Shown here: piece by piece, positions 9,158 to 18,357 of the stretch | How positions within the stretch are numbered: position 1 is the stretch's first letter | How the letters are laid out: each line of letters opens with the position of its first letter | Source: Haematobacter massiliensis | Lineage (GTDB): Bacteria > Pseudomonadota > Alphaproteobacteria > Rhodobacterales > Rhodobacteraceae | Assembly (NCBI RefSeq): GCF_000740795.1 | Contig: NZ_JGYG01000006.1 | Location: forward strand, 188,501-252,500 | Direction of reading: 5' to 3' | Length of the DNA stretch: 64,000 nucleotides | Position numbers and translations under genes: made by a program | The notes under the pieces: generated by a model | Told to the model about the DNA's origin: nothing | The model's input: only the letters and a program-made list of their open reading frames with translations | Databases searched by the model: none

Positions 9158-10381
9158 TCAGACCGTGGCCTCCTGCCCGACCAGCGCGCGGCAGGCGTCC
9201 ACGATGGCCTTCGCGCCCGCCTCGACCTCCGCCATGGAGGTGCCGAAGGAGAGTCGCAGATAGGGCGAGAGCCCATAGGCCGTGCCGTCCAGCACCGCGA
9301 CATTGGCCGCCTCCAACAGGTAGAAGGCCACGTCCACATCCGTCTCCAGCCGCTTGCCCGCCGGCGTCACGCAGCCGATCAGCCCGGCCACCGAGGGGTA
9401 GAGGTAGAAGGCCCCGTCCGGCGCCGTCACGCGGAGGCCCGGGGCCTGCGACAGGATCTCCACCATCCGGTCGCGGCGGGTGCGGAAGATCGCCGTCGCC
9501 TCGCGCACGCAGGACTGGTCGCCGGAGAGCGCCACCGCGGCGGCGGCCTGGCTGATGGAGCTGGCGCAGGTGGTGCTCTGGCTGATGAGCTTCGTCATCG
9601 CCGCGATCAGGTCCTTCGGCCCGACCGCATAGCCGACGCGCCAGCCGGTCATCGCATAGGCCTTGGAGACGCCGTTGATCATCAGCATCCGGTCGGCCAG
9701 ATCGGGGGCAACGGCCATCGGCGTCACGGCTTCATTGCCGTCGTACGCAATATGCTCGTAGATCTCATCGGTCATCACCCAGACCTGGGGGTGGTCGCGC
9801 AGCACGTCGCAGAGCGCGGCGATCTCGTCGCGCGAATACATTGCGCCGGTCGGGTTGTTGGGCGAATTCAGCACCAGCCAGCGGGTGCGAGGCGTGATCG
9901 CCGCCTTGAGCGCCGCGGGCGTCAGCTTGAAGCCGTCCACCTCCGGGCAGGGGACGATGACCGGCCTGCCGCCCTGCACCGCCACCATGTCGGGGTAGGA
10001 GACCCAGTAGGGCGCGGGCACGATGACCTCGACGCCTTCCTCCACCGTCGCCGCAAAAGCCTCGAAGATCAGCTGTTTGGCACCGGAGCCGACCGTGATG
10101 TTCTCAGGCCGCACCGTCACGCCGCTGTCGCGTTTCAGCTTCGCGATGATCGCCGTGCGCAGCGCCGGGGTGCCGGGGGTGGAGGTGTAATGCGTGTCGC
10201 CCTCCTTCATCGCCGCGATGGCGGCGTCGACGATATGCGCGGGCGTGTCCAGATCGGGCTCGCCGATGGTCAGGTCGATGACCCGACGCCCGGCCGCGTT
10301 CAGGTCCGCAACCATCTGTTTCGCCGCGAGGCTGGCCGAAGGTTTCAGCCGCGCGACACGCTCGGCAAGGATGACAGTCAT
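9158..10381 (-). CDS. Pyridoxal-phosphate aminotransferase, class I/II (aspartate aminotransferase family)
   Basis: A 407-residue fold-type I aminotransferase. It shows the ITVGSGAKQLIFEAF turn that positions the cofactor phosphate, SPNNPTGAMYS, the cofactor-ring contacts VMTDEIYEHIAYDG, the catalytic lysine in INGVSKAYAMTGWRVGYAVGP, and the C-terminal arginine region LRLSFGTSMAEVEAG that binds the substrate carboxylate. It transfers the amino group from an amino acid to a keto acid in the cytoplasm. It is the first leftward gene, divergent from the LysR regulator. The exact substrate is not determined; Asp/aromatic or branched amino acids are all possible. Confidence 0.88.
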   Translation of the reverse strand: MTVILAERVARLKPSASLAAKQMVADLNAAGRRVIDLTIGEPDLDTPAHIVDAAIAAMKEGDTHYTSTPGTPALRTAIIAKLKRDSGVTVRPENITVGSGAKQLIFEAFAATVEEGVEVIVPAPYWVSYPDMVAVQGGRPVIVPCPEVDGFKLTPAALKAAITPRTRWLVLNSPNNPTGAMYSRDEIAALCDVLRDHPQVWVMTDEIYEHIAYDGNEAVTPMAVAPDLADRMLMINGVSKAYAMTGWRVGYAVGPKDLIAAMTKLISQSTTCASSISQAAAAVALSGDQSCVREATAIFRTRRDRMVEILSQAPGLRVTAPDGAFYLYPSVAGLIGCVTPAGKRLETDVDVAFYLLEAANVAVLDGTAYGLSPYLRLSFGTSMAEVEAGAKAIVDACRALVGQEATV

Positions 10382-10495
10382 GGGATGGATCTCCGCGAGT
10401 TTTCAGGATGCTGGCTTCGCGGGCAGGTTATGCCTGGATTATAATCCATAAAAGCGATATAAATTTATCTGAAGATATTCCTATGGAGAATGTTC
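10382..10495. promoter_or_regulatory. Divergent control region, aminotransferase / LysR
   Basis: This 114-bp intergenic region carries the two divergent starts. It has a strongly AT-rich core (about 10435-10483) containing ATAATCCATAAAAGCGAT and AAATTTAT. LysR proteins usually bind such a shared region and control both themselves and the divergent operon. The A/T-rich T-N11-A type half-sites here are compatible with that, but no unique operator can be fixed by eye. Confidence 0.45.
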
Positions 10496-11395
10496 ATGGT
10501 CACGCTGCGGCAGTTGGAAGCCCTGCTCTGGGTCGTGCAGCTCGGCACATTCGAGCGCGCGGCGATGCGGCTCAACACTACCCAGTCGGCGATCTCCAAG
10601 CGCATCCAGGAGCTGGAGCTGTCCACCGGCCTTGCGATCTTCGACCGTTCGCAGCGTGGCGCGCGGCTGACCGAGCAGGGGGAGCGGCTCCTTGACCTCG
10701 CGCGGGAGATGCTGGCGCTGCAGGACGGGATCATGGCGCTGAAGGCCGGCGGCGGACAGGCAGTGCGGCGCCTGCGTCTGGGCGTCACGGACCTTACCGC
10801 GTTGACCTGGCTGCCGCGGCTGGTGACGCTGTTGCGCCAGGTGCATCCGCTGGTGACGATCGAGCCGGAGGTGGACATGAGCCGATCGCTCTATGAGCGG
10901 CTGATGGAGGGGTCGGTCGACCTCATCGTCATCCCGGAGGTGATGAGCGACCCGGATGTCGCGGTGGTCCGCCTGACCGAGGTCGCAAATGTCTGGATGG
11001 CGCGGCCGGGCCTGATCCCGCCCGGCCGCACCTTGACGCTGGCAGAACTCGCGGAGCATCCGATCCTGACCCAGGGCGGCCGCTCCGGCTCGGGCCTCTT
11101 CTTCAACAAATGGCTGAAGACCGAGGGGATTGTGCTGCAAAAGACGCTGACCAGCGACAGCCTGACCGCGGTGGTGGGGCTGACCGTCGCCGGCCTCGGA
11201 GTCGCCTATCTGCCGCGCCAGTGCTTCCGCCCGCTCGTGGAGGAGGGCAAGCTAGTGGTCGTGCCGGTCACGCCGGAACTGCCCCCGGTGCCCTATGTGG
11301 CGATGTACCGCCAGGACCTGCCCTCCGCCTTCGTTTCCTCAGTGGCGGAACTTGCGCGGGATGTCTGCGACTTCTCACGGCAGTTGCAGGCTTAG
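10496..11395 (+). CDS. LysR-family transcriptional regulator
   Basis: About 300 residues: N-terminal winged helix-turn-helix (TLRQLEALLWVVQLGTFERAAMRLNTTQSAISKRIQELE) and a periplasmic-binding-like effector domain from residue 90 onward. ATG 10496 is preferred because GGAGAA at 10485-10490 sits at normal spacing before it; ATG 10490 overlaps that ribosome-binding site. It is divergent from the aminotransferase gene and is the likely activator of the leftward amino-acid operon in response to an amino-acid-derived ligand. Confidence 0.88.
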   Translation: MVTLRQLEALLWVVQLGTFERAAMRLNTTQSAISKRIQELELSTGLAIFDRSQRGARLTEQGERLLDLAREMLALQDGIMALKAGGGQAVRRLRLGVTDLTALTWLPRLVTLLRQVHPLVTIEPEVDMSRSLYERLMEGSVDLIVIPEVMSDPDVAVVRLTEVANVWMARPGLIPPGRTLTLAELAEHPILTQGGRSGSGLFFNKWLKTEGIVLQKTLTSDSLTAVVGLTVAGLGVAYLPRQCFRPLVEEGKLVVVPVTPELPPVPYVAMYRQDLPSAFVSSVAELARDVCDFSRQLQA

Positions 11396-12041
11396 GTGGA
11401 GAGGCGCCGGGTCTTTCCTTCGCTATCTGCGATGCGCTCGCCTCGACAAGCTGGGAACGGGTTAGGTGACAGCCGTTCCCGTATCTCAGCACGAATATTG
11501 CAGGCGGCACGCTACCGAGAGCAAGGAGTCCGCAGCCTTCGACGATGCAGGAGGACGTGCCGGGTCCGCCTTGGCCCCAGCTAAGGCAAACCTCGACCCG
11601 GTTCCGGAGATCATTGCTTCAACGCCCTGCGCCGCTGAAGCCGCAGACGTCTCATGCGTGAGCAACCTGTGATCGCCCGTAAGTTCACGAACTTCCGCGC
11701 CATGACAGGGGTCGGGCGTAGCAGCCCTGCGCGCGCCGCCGCGGCGATCTCCGTCGCGTCCATGGCGGCATCCCCGCCAGAGTGCGATCATGCGACGTTC
11801 ATTGTGGGAGGAGGGCAATATCCGATCCTCATTCCGCCTGTTCTCTCGCTTTCCAACACAGCGTCAGAAATACGAGTACCGCTCTGGAATAGTACACTCT
11901 CCCCATCGGCCTGAATTCATATGTAATAAACATTATGTAATATGTTGATGTCGCCACATCAGCGAAGCAAGTTCGCCGCGCAACGGGAATGGACTTCATC
12001 CGCCGATGCGCCAGTTAAGCGCCGAAACACGGATAAGGCAT
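11396..12041. other. Intergenic stretch without a recognisable gene
   Basis: About 645 bp between the LysR stop and the DUF2254 start. Short ORFs on both strands (for example 11486-11818 minus and 11654-11914 plus) have no recognisable motif, start-site signal or hydrophobic pattern. The last part (about 11915-11950) is AT-rich, with TATGTAATAAACATTATG, and may hold the promoter of the downstream membrane-protein gene. Confidence 0.5.
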
Positions 12042-13310
12042 ATGATTGACTGGCGTTTGTTCTTTGCGCGGCTGGCGCGGCGTATCTGGTTTCGAGCGGC
12101 GACGTTCAGCATTCTGGCGGTCCTGCTGGCTATCGCCGCGAAATACCTCGGACCATTTCTGCCGGATGAACTGAACGCAGACCTCGGTCAGGATTCCGTG
12201 GGCAACATCCTGCAAATCCTCGCGTCCTCCATGCTTGCGGTCACGACATTCTCGCTGACCGCCGTTGTATCCGCCTATTCATCCGCGACCAATCTTGCCA
12301 CGCCACGCTCCACCCAGCTGCTGATCGAGGATCAGACCGCGCAGAATGCGCTGTCCACATTTCTCGGCACCTTTCTGTTTTCCCTCGTCGGGATCATCGC
12401 GCTCTCGACGGGGTTCTACGACGAAAAGGGCCGGATCATCCTGTTCATCGGCACGATCGGCGTTGTCATCCTGATCGCCGTGACCCTGCTCGGCTGGATT
12501 GCCCATATCACCAGCTTCGGACGGATGTCCGACGTGATCGACCGGGTGGAAACAGCCGCCACGCGTGTTGCGCGTCAGCATGCGTTCAATCCCTGCCTTG
12601 GCGGGGTGCCAGCAGTTCCCATACCCGAAATGGCGAGACCGATCTTCATCGACCAGACAGGCTCCATCGTCCGCGTCAACACGGCATGGTTGATCGAACT
12701 CGCCGAGAAACATGATCTGAAATTGCATCTGCCGGTCATTGCGGGCACCTATATCCATCCCCGCCGTCCGGTGCTTTTCGCAGAGGGCAAGCTGGATGAC
12801 GCTGTGCTCAGGAACCTCCGGCAGTCCTTTACAGTGGAGCGCCATCGGAGTTTCGGCGATGATCCGCGCCTCGGCTTCATCGCCTTGTCGGAGATCGCGA
12901 GCCGGGCGCTTTCCTCCGCCGTCAACGATCCGGGCACTGTGATCGAAACCATCAACGCCATTCAGCGCGTATTCGTCGTCCTGCTTCAGACCGAACGGAC
13001 GGAGGAGAAGGGTTCGGAGCGGCTGCATGTCGCCTGCCCCTGGGTCAAGGATTTTGTCGAAGACGCCTTCCGGCCGATCCTTCGCGATGCGGCCGAGCTG
13101 GAGGTCTCCGTCCGGCTGCAGAAAGCGCTGGCCGCTCTGGCCGCGCTCAGCGATGTGGACGATGCCGCCGTCTTTCGCCGTGCGGCGGACGAGGCCGCGA
13201 TCCGGGCGCGAGACGGTCTGCATTATCCCGCCGACCTGATGGCTTTCGAGGCCGGTCGCCGGGAGGCCTGGGAACTCCCGATAGAACATGGCGGCGTGGC
13301 AAAAAGGTGA
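12042..13310 (+). CDS. DUF2254 domain membrane protein
   Basis: A 422-residue predicted membrane protein with four N-terminal hydrophobic helices (about residues 17-38, 58-84, 108-130, 138-160, the first beginning RIWFRAATFSILAVLLAIAAKYLGP) and a soluble C-terminal half. The pattern ILASSMLAVTTFSLTAVVSAYSSATNLATPRSTQLL is the DUF2254 hallmark. Function is unknown. ATG 12042 is chosen over ATG 12006 because AAGG precedes it at short spacing and the resulting N-terminus matches the family. The gene stands alone. Confidence 0.82.
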   Translation: MIDWRLFFARLARRIWFRAATFSILAVLLAIAAKYLGPFLPDELNADLGQDSVGNILQILASSMLAVTTFSLTAVVSAYSSATNLATPRSTQLLIEDQTAQNALSTFLGTFLFSLVGIIALSTGFYDEKGRIILFIGTIGVVILIAVTLLGWIAHITSFGRMSDVIDRVETAATRVARQHAFNPCLGGVPAVPIPEMARPIFIDQTGSIVRVNTAWLIELAEKHDLKLHLPVIAGTYIHPRRPVLFAEGKLDDAVLRNLRQSFTVERHRSFGDDPRLGFIALSEIASRALSSAVNDPGTVIETINAIQRVFVVLLQTERTEEKGSERLHVACPWVKDFVEDAFRPILRDAAELEVSVRLQKALAALAALSDVDDAAVFRRAADEAAIRARDGLHYPADLMAFEAGRREAWELPIEHGGVAKR

Positions 13311-13411
13311 AAATGGGCGTGGCCTCGTCTGACACCGGCGAGGCATTCCATTGACCGCGTGTCGACGGGCCCGGTCATCCGGTCTTCCCGCGGTTGCACC
13401 CCGATGCAACG

Positions 13412-13972
13412 TTATGCGGAACCCTGTTCAACCCCGGCGGTGAGCTTCTGCATATCCTCGAACAGCGCCGTCCAATCCTTGGCACTGAACTTGACAAGGC
13501 CAAGTGTCTTGAGCAGGAAAGCCCCCTCTCCCGCAAGGAAGGCGACTGCGGTCCGGCGATCCTCAGGCCGAGAAAGATCAAGCCCCGCCAGACGGCTTGC
13601 ATACCAATCGCGGGTCGACGCCACCTGATCGGGCCGCTCGAGCAGCGCCGTCATCATCGCGGCGGAACGGGAATGATCGGCGATTTCATCCGTCTCCGTC
13701 ACGCGGAGATGGGCGCGGATCAAGGCTTCAGGCGCAGGATCCGGCCCCGCAAGTGCCTTGACCTCACCTTCGAACCCGTCCGACCAGCGGGAGATCATCG
13801 CGCGGATCAGGTTTTCCTTGGTACCGAAACAGTATTGCAACCCGCCCTTGGTGATTCCAGCAGCTTTCGCCAGCGCATCGAAGGTCAGGCCGGAGGCGCC
13901 TTGCGCCATCACGATGTCCTCCGCCGCGTCCAGAACCTTGTCCCGGTCTATCGTTCGTGGTCGTCCGGCCAT
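13412..13972 (-). CDS. TetR/AcrR-family transcriptional repressor
   Basis: A 186-residue regulator: N-terminal helix-turn-helix DKVLDAAEDIVMAQGASGLTFDALAKAAGITKGGLQYCFGTKENLIRAMI and a variable ligand-binding C-terminal domain. It is divergent from a DHA2-type MFS exporter with a palindromic site between them, the classical layout of a drug- or metabolite-responsive repressor controlling its own efflux pump. Its ligand is not predictable from sequence. Confidence 0.9.
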   Translation of the reverse strand: MAGRPRTIDRDKVLDAAEDIVMAQGASGLTFDALAKAAGITKGGLQYCFGTKENLIRAMISRWSDGFEGEVKALAGPDPAPEALIRAHLRVTETDEIADHSRSAAMMTALLERPDQVASTRDWYASRLAGLDLSRPEDRRTAVAFLAGEGAFLLKTLGLVKFSAKDWTALFEDMQKLTAGVEQGSA

Positions 13973-13985
13973 TTCACCTCTTCCA

Positions 13986-14016
13986 TTTCAATACATACGT
14001 ATTTATTTAATTGAAA
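13986..14016. promoter_or_regulatory. Candidate TetR operator (nested inverted repeats)
   Basis: Between the TetR and MFS starts, outer arms TTTCAAT (13986-13992) and ATTGAAA (14010-14016) enclose an 18-bp near-palindrome AATACATACGTATTTATT (13990-14007) centred on TACGTA with a single mismatched pair. AT-rich palindromes of this size in a divergent spacer are typical TetR-family operators; binding is inferred. Confidence 0.6.
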
Positions 14017-14074
14017 CGCCGCCCACAAGGGTTGCGACGCCCTGATCTTGCCGACCTCAGAAGGACTCTATCTC

Positions 14075-15535
14075 ATGTTGCCCCGCAACCGCTGGCTGGT
14101 GCTCGCGCTGCTTTCCAGCGCGCTTTTTCTCATCTCCGTGGACATGACAGTGCTCTACACGGCCCTGCCCCGCCTTACCCATGATCTGGGCGCCACGGCT
14201 ACGGAGAAGCTCTGGATCGTCAACGCCTATCCGCTGGTCGTCGCCGGACTGCTGCCCGGACTGGGAACTCTGGGGGATCGGTTGACGCACAAACGGATGT
14301 TCCTATGGGGATTGGCGGTCTTCGGGCTGGCCTCGCTCTGGGCCGCGTTCTCACCCACACCGGGGTTGTTGATCGGCGCAAGGGTCGGGCTGGCGGTCGG
14401 CGCGGCGCTGATGATGCCCGCCACGCTGTCACTGATCCGGCTCACCTTTACCGACGAAAAGGAACGCGCTTTCGCCATCGGCGTCTGGGCCGCAGTGGCC
14501 TCCGGCGGTGCGGCGCTCGGGCCAGTCCTGGGCGGGCTCTTGCTGGAGCATTTCTGGTGGGGGTCGGTCTTTCTGCTGAACGTTCCGGTGGTGGCGGTCG
14601 CACTTCTGGCAGGCCCGCTGCTTCTGCCCCGGCGGCCTGGAAACAGCGCGCGGCGCTGGGACATGGCCGGGTCGGCGCAAGTCATGGTGGGCATCGTCGC
14701 GGTCGTTTACGGTATCAAGGAAATCGCACGGGCCGATGGCTCCCTGCTCATCGCCGGCGTGACGCTGGCTTGCGGAGGGCTGGTTCTTACCCACTTTGTC
14801 CGCCGGCAGCTTGCCTCGCCCGAGCCGCTCATAGACTTTCGCCTGATGACCGGCCGTCGTTTCTCCGCCGGCGTGATCTCGGCCCTGGTCGCCTCCGCCG
14901 TGCTGGTCGGCATCGAGCTGGTCTATAGTCAGCATCTTCAGCTTGTCCGGGGTTTCACTCCGCTGCAGGCGGGGTTGATGATCCTGCCGATCCCGCTTGC
15001 CTCCTTTGCTGCGGGGCCCTTGGCTGGACTTGCCCTCCCGCGCATGGGCGGGGAGCGGGTGCTCTGGCTCTCCCTGCTGCTTTCGGCGCTTGGGCTGGGG
15101 TTGTTCGTGATAGGCCATGACTGGCTCTGGATAGGGGCACTGGCGGTGCTGGGATTTGGTCTCGGGGCGACGATGACGGCTGCCTCCAGCATCATCATGC
15201 TCTCCGCGCCGGAAGATCGCGCTGGCATGGCGGCCTCCATCGAGGAAGTGTCGTTCGAGCTGGGCAGCGCGCTTGGCGTGGCGGTGTTGGGCGGGTTGAT
15301 GGCGGCCATCTACACCCGGATGATGACAGTTCCGGCAGGCGTCCCGCAGATCGCACGTGATGGCATCGACGAGGCGCTGATCCTTGCCGAAAATCTGGAG
15401 CCGGAGATGGCGTCACGAGTGGTTTTGCTGGCGCAGACGGCCTTCGACAGGGCGTTTGACGGTGTGGTCGTGGTCGCGGCCGTACTGATGGCCGTCGTGG
15501 CGTTGCTGCTCCGCTGGCGGGTGCGCAATGTCTGA
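14075..15535 (+). CDS. MFS exporter, DHA2 (14-helix, EmrB/QacA/SmvA-like) family
   Basis: A 486-residue polytopic protein with about fourteen hydrophobic helices. It has the MFS motif A region GTLGDRLTHKRMFLWG after helix 2, the antiporter motif C region GGAALGPVLGGLLLE, and an N-terminus ISVDMTVLYTALPRL that is typical of the SmvA/QacA group (acidic residue in helix 1). ATG 14075 is preferred because AGGA precedes it at 9 nt; a TTG at 14048 is less likely. It expels cationic drugs or metabolites using the proton gradient and is probably repressed by the divergent TetR protein. Confidence 0.88.
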   Translation: MLPRNRWLVLALLSSALFLISVDMTVLYTALPRLTHDLGATATEKLWIVNAYPLVVAGLLPGLGTLGDRLTHKRMFLWGLAVFGLASLWAAFSPTPGLLIGARVGLAVGAALMMPATLSLIRLTFTDEKERAFAIGVWAAVASGGAALGPVLGGLLLEHFWWGSVFLLNVPVVAVALLAGPLLLPRRPGNSARRWDMAGSAQVMVGIVAVVYGIKEIARADGSLLIAGVTLACGGLVLTHFVRRQLASPEPLIDFRLMTGRRFSAGVISALVASAVLVGIELVYSQHLQLVRGFTPLQAGLMILPIPLASFAAGPLAGLALPRMGGERVLWLSLLLSALGLGLFVIGHDWLWIGALAVLGFGLGATMTAASSIIMLSAPEDRAGMAASIEEVSFELGSALGVAVLGGLMAAIYTRMMTVPAGVPQIARDGIDEALILAENLEPEMASRVVLLAQTAFDRAFDGVVVVAAVLMAVVALLLRWRVRNV

Positions 15536-15620
15536 GGGATAGGGCGTCCGGACCGCCGACAAAGGCCATGACCCGCAAGATGTCCGAGACATACGGCGCC
15601 GGTGGAGGAACCGCCCGCGG

Positions 15621-16946
15621 TCAGCGTGCCTCCTCCTCCTTCGCCTCCCTCTCCTCCTGATCGGGGTTTCCGGCGGTGGTCGTCGTTGCGGTGCCCTGGG
15701 TGATGAGACGGGAGCCACGTTGATTGCGCAGGTAGATCCAGAGCCAGCTTAACGCAACGCTCAGCCGGTTCCTGACGCCGATCAGGAAATAGATATGCGC
15801 GATGCCCCAGATCCACCATGCCAGCGCGCCTTTCAGCTTCCACTTGCCGAAATCGATCACTGCCAGCCGTTTCCCGATCGTGGCGAGGCTGCCTGCATGA
15901 TGGTAGGAGAACGGCCCCGGCAGTGCCTGCCCCCGAAGGCGGGCGGAGATCACATCGGCCACATAGCCGCCCTGCTGCTTGGCAGCCGGGGCAATGCCCG
16001 GCACCGGTTTGCCGTCCGATATGACCGCGGCGGTGTCACCGATCACGAATATCTCCGGATGCCCTTCCACCGTCAGGTCAGGGCCAACCTTGGCACGACC
16101 CGCGCGATCTGTCTCCGCCCCGACCCACTGGCCCGCGGGAGAGGCGCGAACCCCCGCCGCCCAGATGACCGTGTCGGCAGGCAGGCGGGTATCACCGAAT
16201 GTCACCCCCTCCGCGTCGCAGGCAGTCACTGGCTGTCCCAGCACCACCTCCACCCCCAGCTTCTCCAGCGCGCGCGCGGTATAATCCGACAGGTCTTCCG
16301 GGAAGGTCGGCAGCACCCGCGGGCCCCCTTCGATCAGCACGATGCGGGCGGAAGCGGGGTCGAAGCTGCGGAACTCCCCCTCCAGCGTTTTCCGTGCGAC
16401 CTCTGCCATGGTGCCGGCCAGTTCGACGCCGGTCGGCCCGGCCCCAACCACGACGAAGGTCAGGAGCGCGCTCCTGCGGACAGGATCCTCCTCGCGCTCC
16501 GCCCGCTCGAAGGCGAGCAGGAAGCGGCGGCGGATGGTGGTCGCATCCTCCAGCGTCTTCAGGCCGGGGGCGTCCTCCTCCCATTCGTCATGGCCGAAAT
16601 AGGCGTGTCGCGCGCCGGTGGCGAGGATCAGCGTATCGTATCGCACCCTGCTGTCGTCATCGAGCAGGACCTCCCGCGACCCGGTATCCACGCCCTGCAC
16701 ATCGGCGAGCAGCGTCGTCACCTCATGCCTCTCGCGGAGCAGGTGGCGGATGGGCCAGGCAATTTCGGACGTGGTGAGCGCTGCCGTCGCGACCTGATAG
16801 AGCAGCGGCTGAAACAGGTGATGGTTGCGCCGGTCGATCAGCGTGATGCGAACCGGCGCCCCTTTGAGGCGCACCACCGCCTGAAGGCCGCCGAAGCCGC
16901 TCCCGACCACGACCACATGATGTTCCGCTGTTCTGCCCGTCGTCAT
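15621..16946 (-). CDS. ndh: Type II NADH:quinone oxidoreductase (NDH-2)
   Basis: A 441-residue FAD enzyme with two dinucleotide-binding motifs: VVVVGSGFGGLQA (FAD, residue 11 on) and VVVGAGPTGVELAG (NADH, near residue 165). It also has the ATGARHAYFGHDEWEE segment, the IFVIGDTAAV flavin contact and the APAAKQQGGYVAD quinone-site motif that defines NDH-2. C-terminal amphipathic helices (KLKGALAWWIWGIAHIYFLIGVRNRLSV) attach it to the membrane. It passes electrons from NADH to quinone without pumping protons. It lies 39 bp beyond nikE on the same strand and may be read through from the nickel operon. The last 30 residues are Thr/Glu-rich. Confidence 0.88.
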   Translation of the reverse strand: MTTGRTAEHHVVVVGSGFGGLQAVVRLKGAPVRITLIDRRNHHLFQPLLYQVATAALTTSEIAWPIRHLLRERHEVTTLLADVQGVDTGSREVLLDDDSRVRYDTLILATGARHAYFGHDEWEEDAPGLKTLEDATTIRRRFLLAFERAEREEDPVRRSALLTFVVVGAGPTGVELAGTMAEVARKTLEGEFRSFDPASARIVLIEGGPRVLPTFPEDLSDYTARALEKLGVEVVLGQPVTACDAEGVTFGDTRLPADTVIWAAGVRASPAGQWVGAETDRAGRAKVGPDLTVEGHPEIFVIGDTAAVISDGKPVPGIAPAAKQQGGYVADVISARLRGQALPGPFSYHHAGSLATIGKRLAVIDFGKWKLKGALAWWIWGIAHIYFLIGVRNRLSVALSWLWIYLRNQRGSRLITQGTATTTTAGNPDQEEREAKEEEAR

Positions 16947-16985
16947 GTCCTCTCCTTGCAGTTCGAAAGCTTCAGATAGAACAGT

Positions 16986-17633
16986 TCAGGAAAAAAGCTG
17001 CCGGCAGCGACGAAAGTAATGCGCCACACCCCCCGTCCGCAGTGCCGCAGGGGGTGGGAGGCAAAGCCGCTCCCCGGCGATCCGGTCCAGCAGGGGGGCG
17101 TCGTGGCTGATGGCAAGGATGCCGATCCCGCGTGCGGAAGCCACGGCGAGGAGCGCCCGCCAGATCCGCGCCTGCGCCACGGGATCGAGCGGGGCCGTGA
17201 TCTCATCGGCGACCAGATAGGCGGGCCCTGCCGTCAGCGCGCGCAGCAGGGAGACGCGCTGCAACTCTCCCCCCGACAGCTCGTGCGGGAAGCGCTCCGC
17301 CCAGTCGGACCGGATGCCGAGCGCGGCGGCCACGGCGGGGTCCGGCCTGCCCGCCTCCGCCACGATCCGTGCGATCCGCCAGCGGGGGTTCATCGCCTGT
17401 CCCGGCTCAGGGTGGAGATACTGCACCGCGCCACGGTGCGGCGCCCGGCCGTTCAGCAGCACCTCCCCACCCACCGGGTGATGCAGCCCGGCGAGGGCGC
17501 GGCCGAGCGTCGTCTTGCCCGAGCCTGAGGGGCCTTCGACCCCCAGCACATCACCCGGTTGCAGGCGAAGCGACAGGCCACGGATCAACGGTGCACCGCC
17601 ATGGGAGAGTGCGAGGGCGCGGGCCTCAAGCAT
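16986..17633 (-). CDS. nikE: Nickel ABC transporter ATP-binding protein NikE
   Basis: About 215 residues starting at MLEARALALSHGG. Walker [10 protein letters not shown], signature LSGGELQRVSLLRAL, Walker B AYLVADEITAPLDP and switch ILAISHDAPLLDR are all present, as in the DppF/NikE class. A longer upstream extension is out of register with any family and overlaps nikD, so ATG 17633, which overlaps the nikD stop by 8 bp, is used. Assignment to nickel rests on the divergent NikR gene and NikR box; by sequence alone it could serve peptides. Confidence 0.8.
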   Translation of the reverse strand: MLEARALALSHGGAPLIRGLSLRLQPGDVLGVEGPSGSGKTTLGRALAGLHHPVGGEVLLNGRAPHRGAVQYLHPEPGQAMNPRWRIARIVAEAGRPDPAVAAALGIRSDWAERFPHELSGGELQRVSLLRALTAGPAYLVADEITAPLDPVAQARIWRALLAVASARGIGILAISHDAPLLDRIAGERLCLPPPAALRTGGVAHYFRRCRQLFS

Positions 17634-18357
17634 CGGCCAGAAACCCGTTTTCCGGCAGCGCACGCCAGAGCCTTTGGGCGGTCGGCGACAACCCATCCCC
17701 CGCGCCCATGAAGGCCCGCGCCGGTTCCACTGCTGCAAGGGCCCCCTTCTCCATCACGGCCACCCTGTCGGCGCGGGCGAGGGCCGGAGAGAGATCATGC
17801 GTGATGAGCAGCACAGCCGCACCCCGCTCTGCCTCCGTGCGGAGGCGGTCGAGAATGACATCCCGGTGGTGCGGATCCAGACCCGCCGTCGGCTCATCCG
17901 CCACGATCAGCCCCGCCTTCTGCGCCAAGGCCGCAGCCAGCATCACACGGCGCGCCATTCCGGTGGAAAGTTCATGCGGGCGAAGCGGCGCCACCCCTGC
18001 CGCAAGCCCTACCTCCGCCAGCGCCGGGGCAACTGCCGGTCGCCGCCCGGCGCGGTCCGCAGCGCGCCCGATCTGCCGCCCGGCGGAGGCAAGCGGGTCG
18101 AGATGCGCCGTGCTCTGCGGCAGAAGCGTCGCCCGCCCGCCAAGGCGCACGTGCCCTCGCAAAACCGCGTTGGCGGGCAACAGGCCGAGGATTGCATGGG
18201 CGAGGATGCTCTTGCCCGCACCGGAGGAGCCAATGACCGCCAGCACCTCGCCCGGGCGGAGCCGGAAGCTCACGCCCGTCAGGCAGGGCTGTTCCACCTG
18301 CCGGAAAAGACCGCTGTAGCGGCGGAAACTCACCGAAAGGTCCGACACGTGGAGCAT
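17626..18357 (-). CDS. nikD: Nickel ABC transporter ATP-binding protein NikD
   Basis: 243 residues from MLHVSDLSVSFRRYSG. Walker A GSSGAGKS and Walker B LIVADEPTAGLDPH are normal; the ABC signature reads LSTGMARRVMLAAAL rather than the canonical LSGGQ, so its second glycine is changed to threonine. NikD proteins often have SGGM here. The start ATG overlaps the nikC stop as ATGA at 18357. It works with NikE as an ATPase heterodimer energising NikB/NikC. Confidence 0.82.
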   Translation of the reverse strand: MLHVSDLSVSFRRYSGLFRQVEQPCLTGVSFRLRPGEVLAVIGSSGAGKSILAHAILGLLPANAVLRGHVRLGGRATLLPQSTAHLDPLASAGRQIGRAADRAGRRPAVAPALAEVGLAAGVAPLRPHELSTGMARRVMLAAALAQKAGLIVADEPTAGLDPHHRDVILDRLRTEAERGAAVLLITHDLSPALARADRVAVMEKGALAAVEPARAFMGAGDGLSPTAQRLWRALPENGFLADA

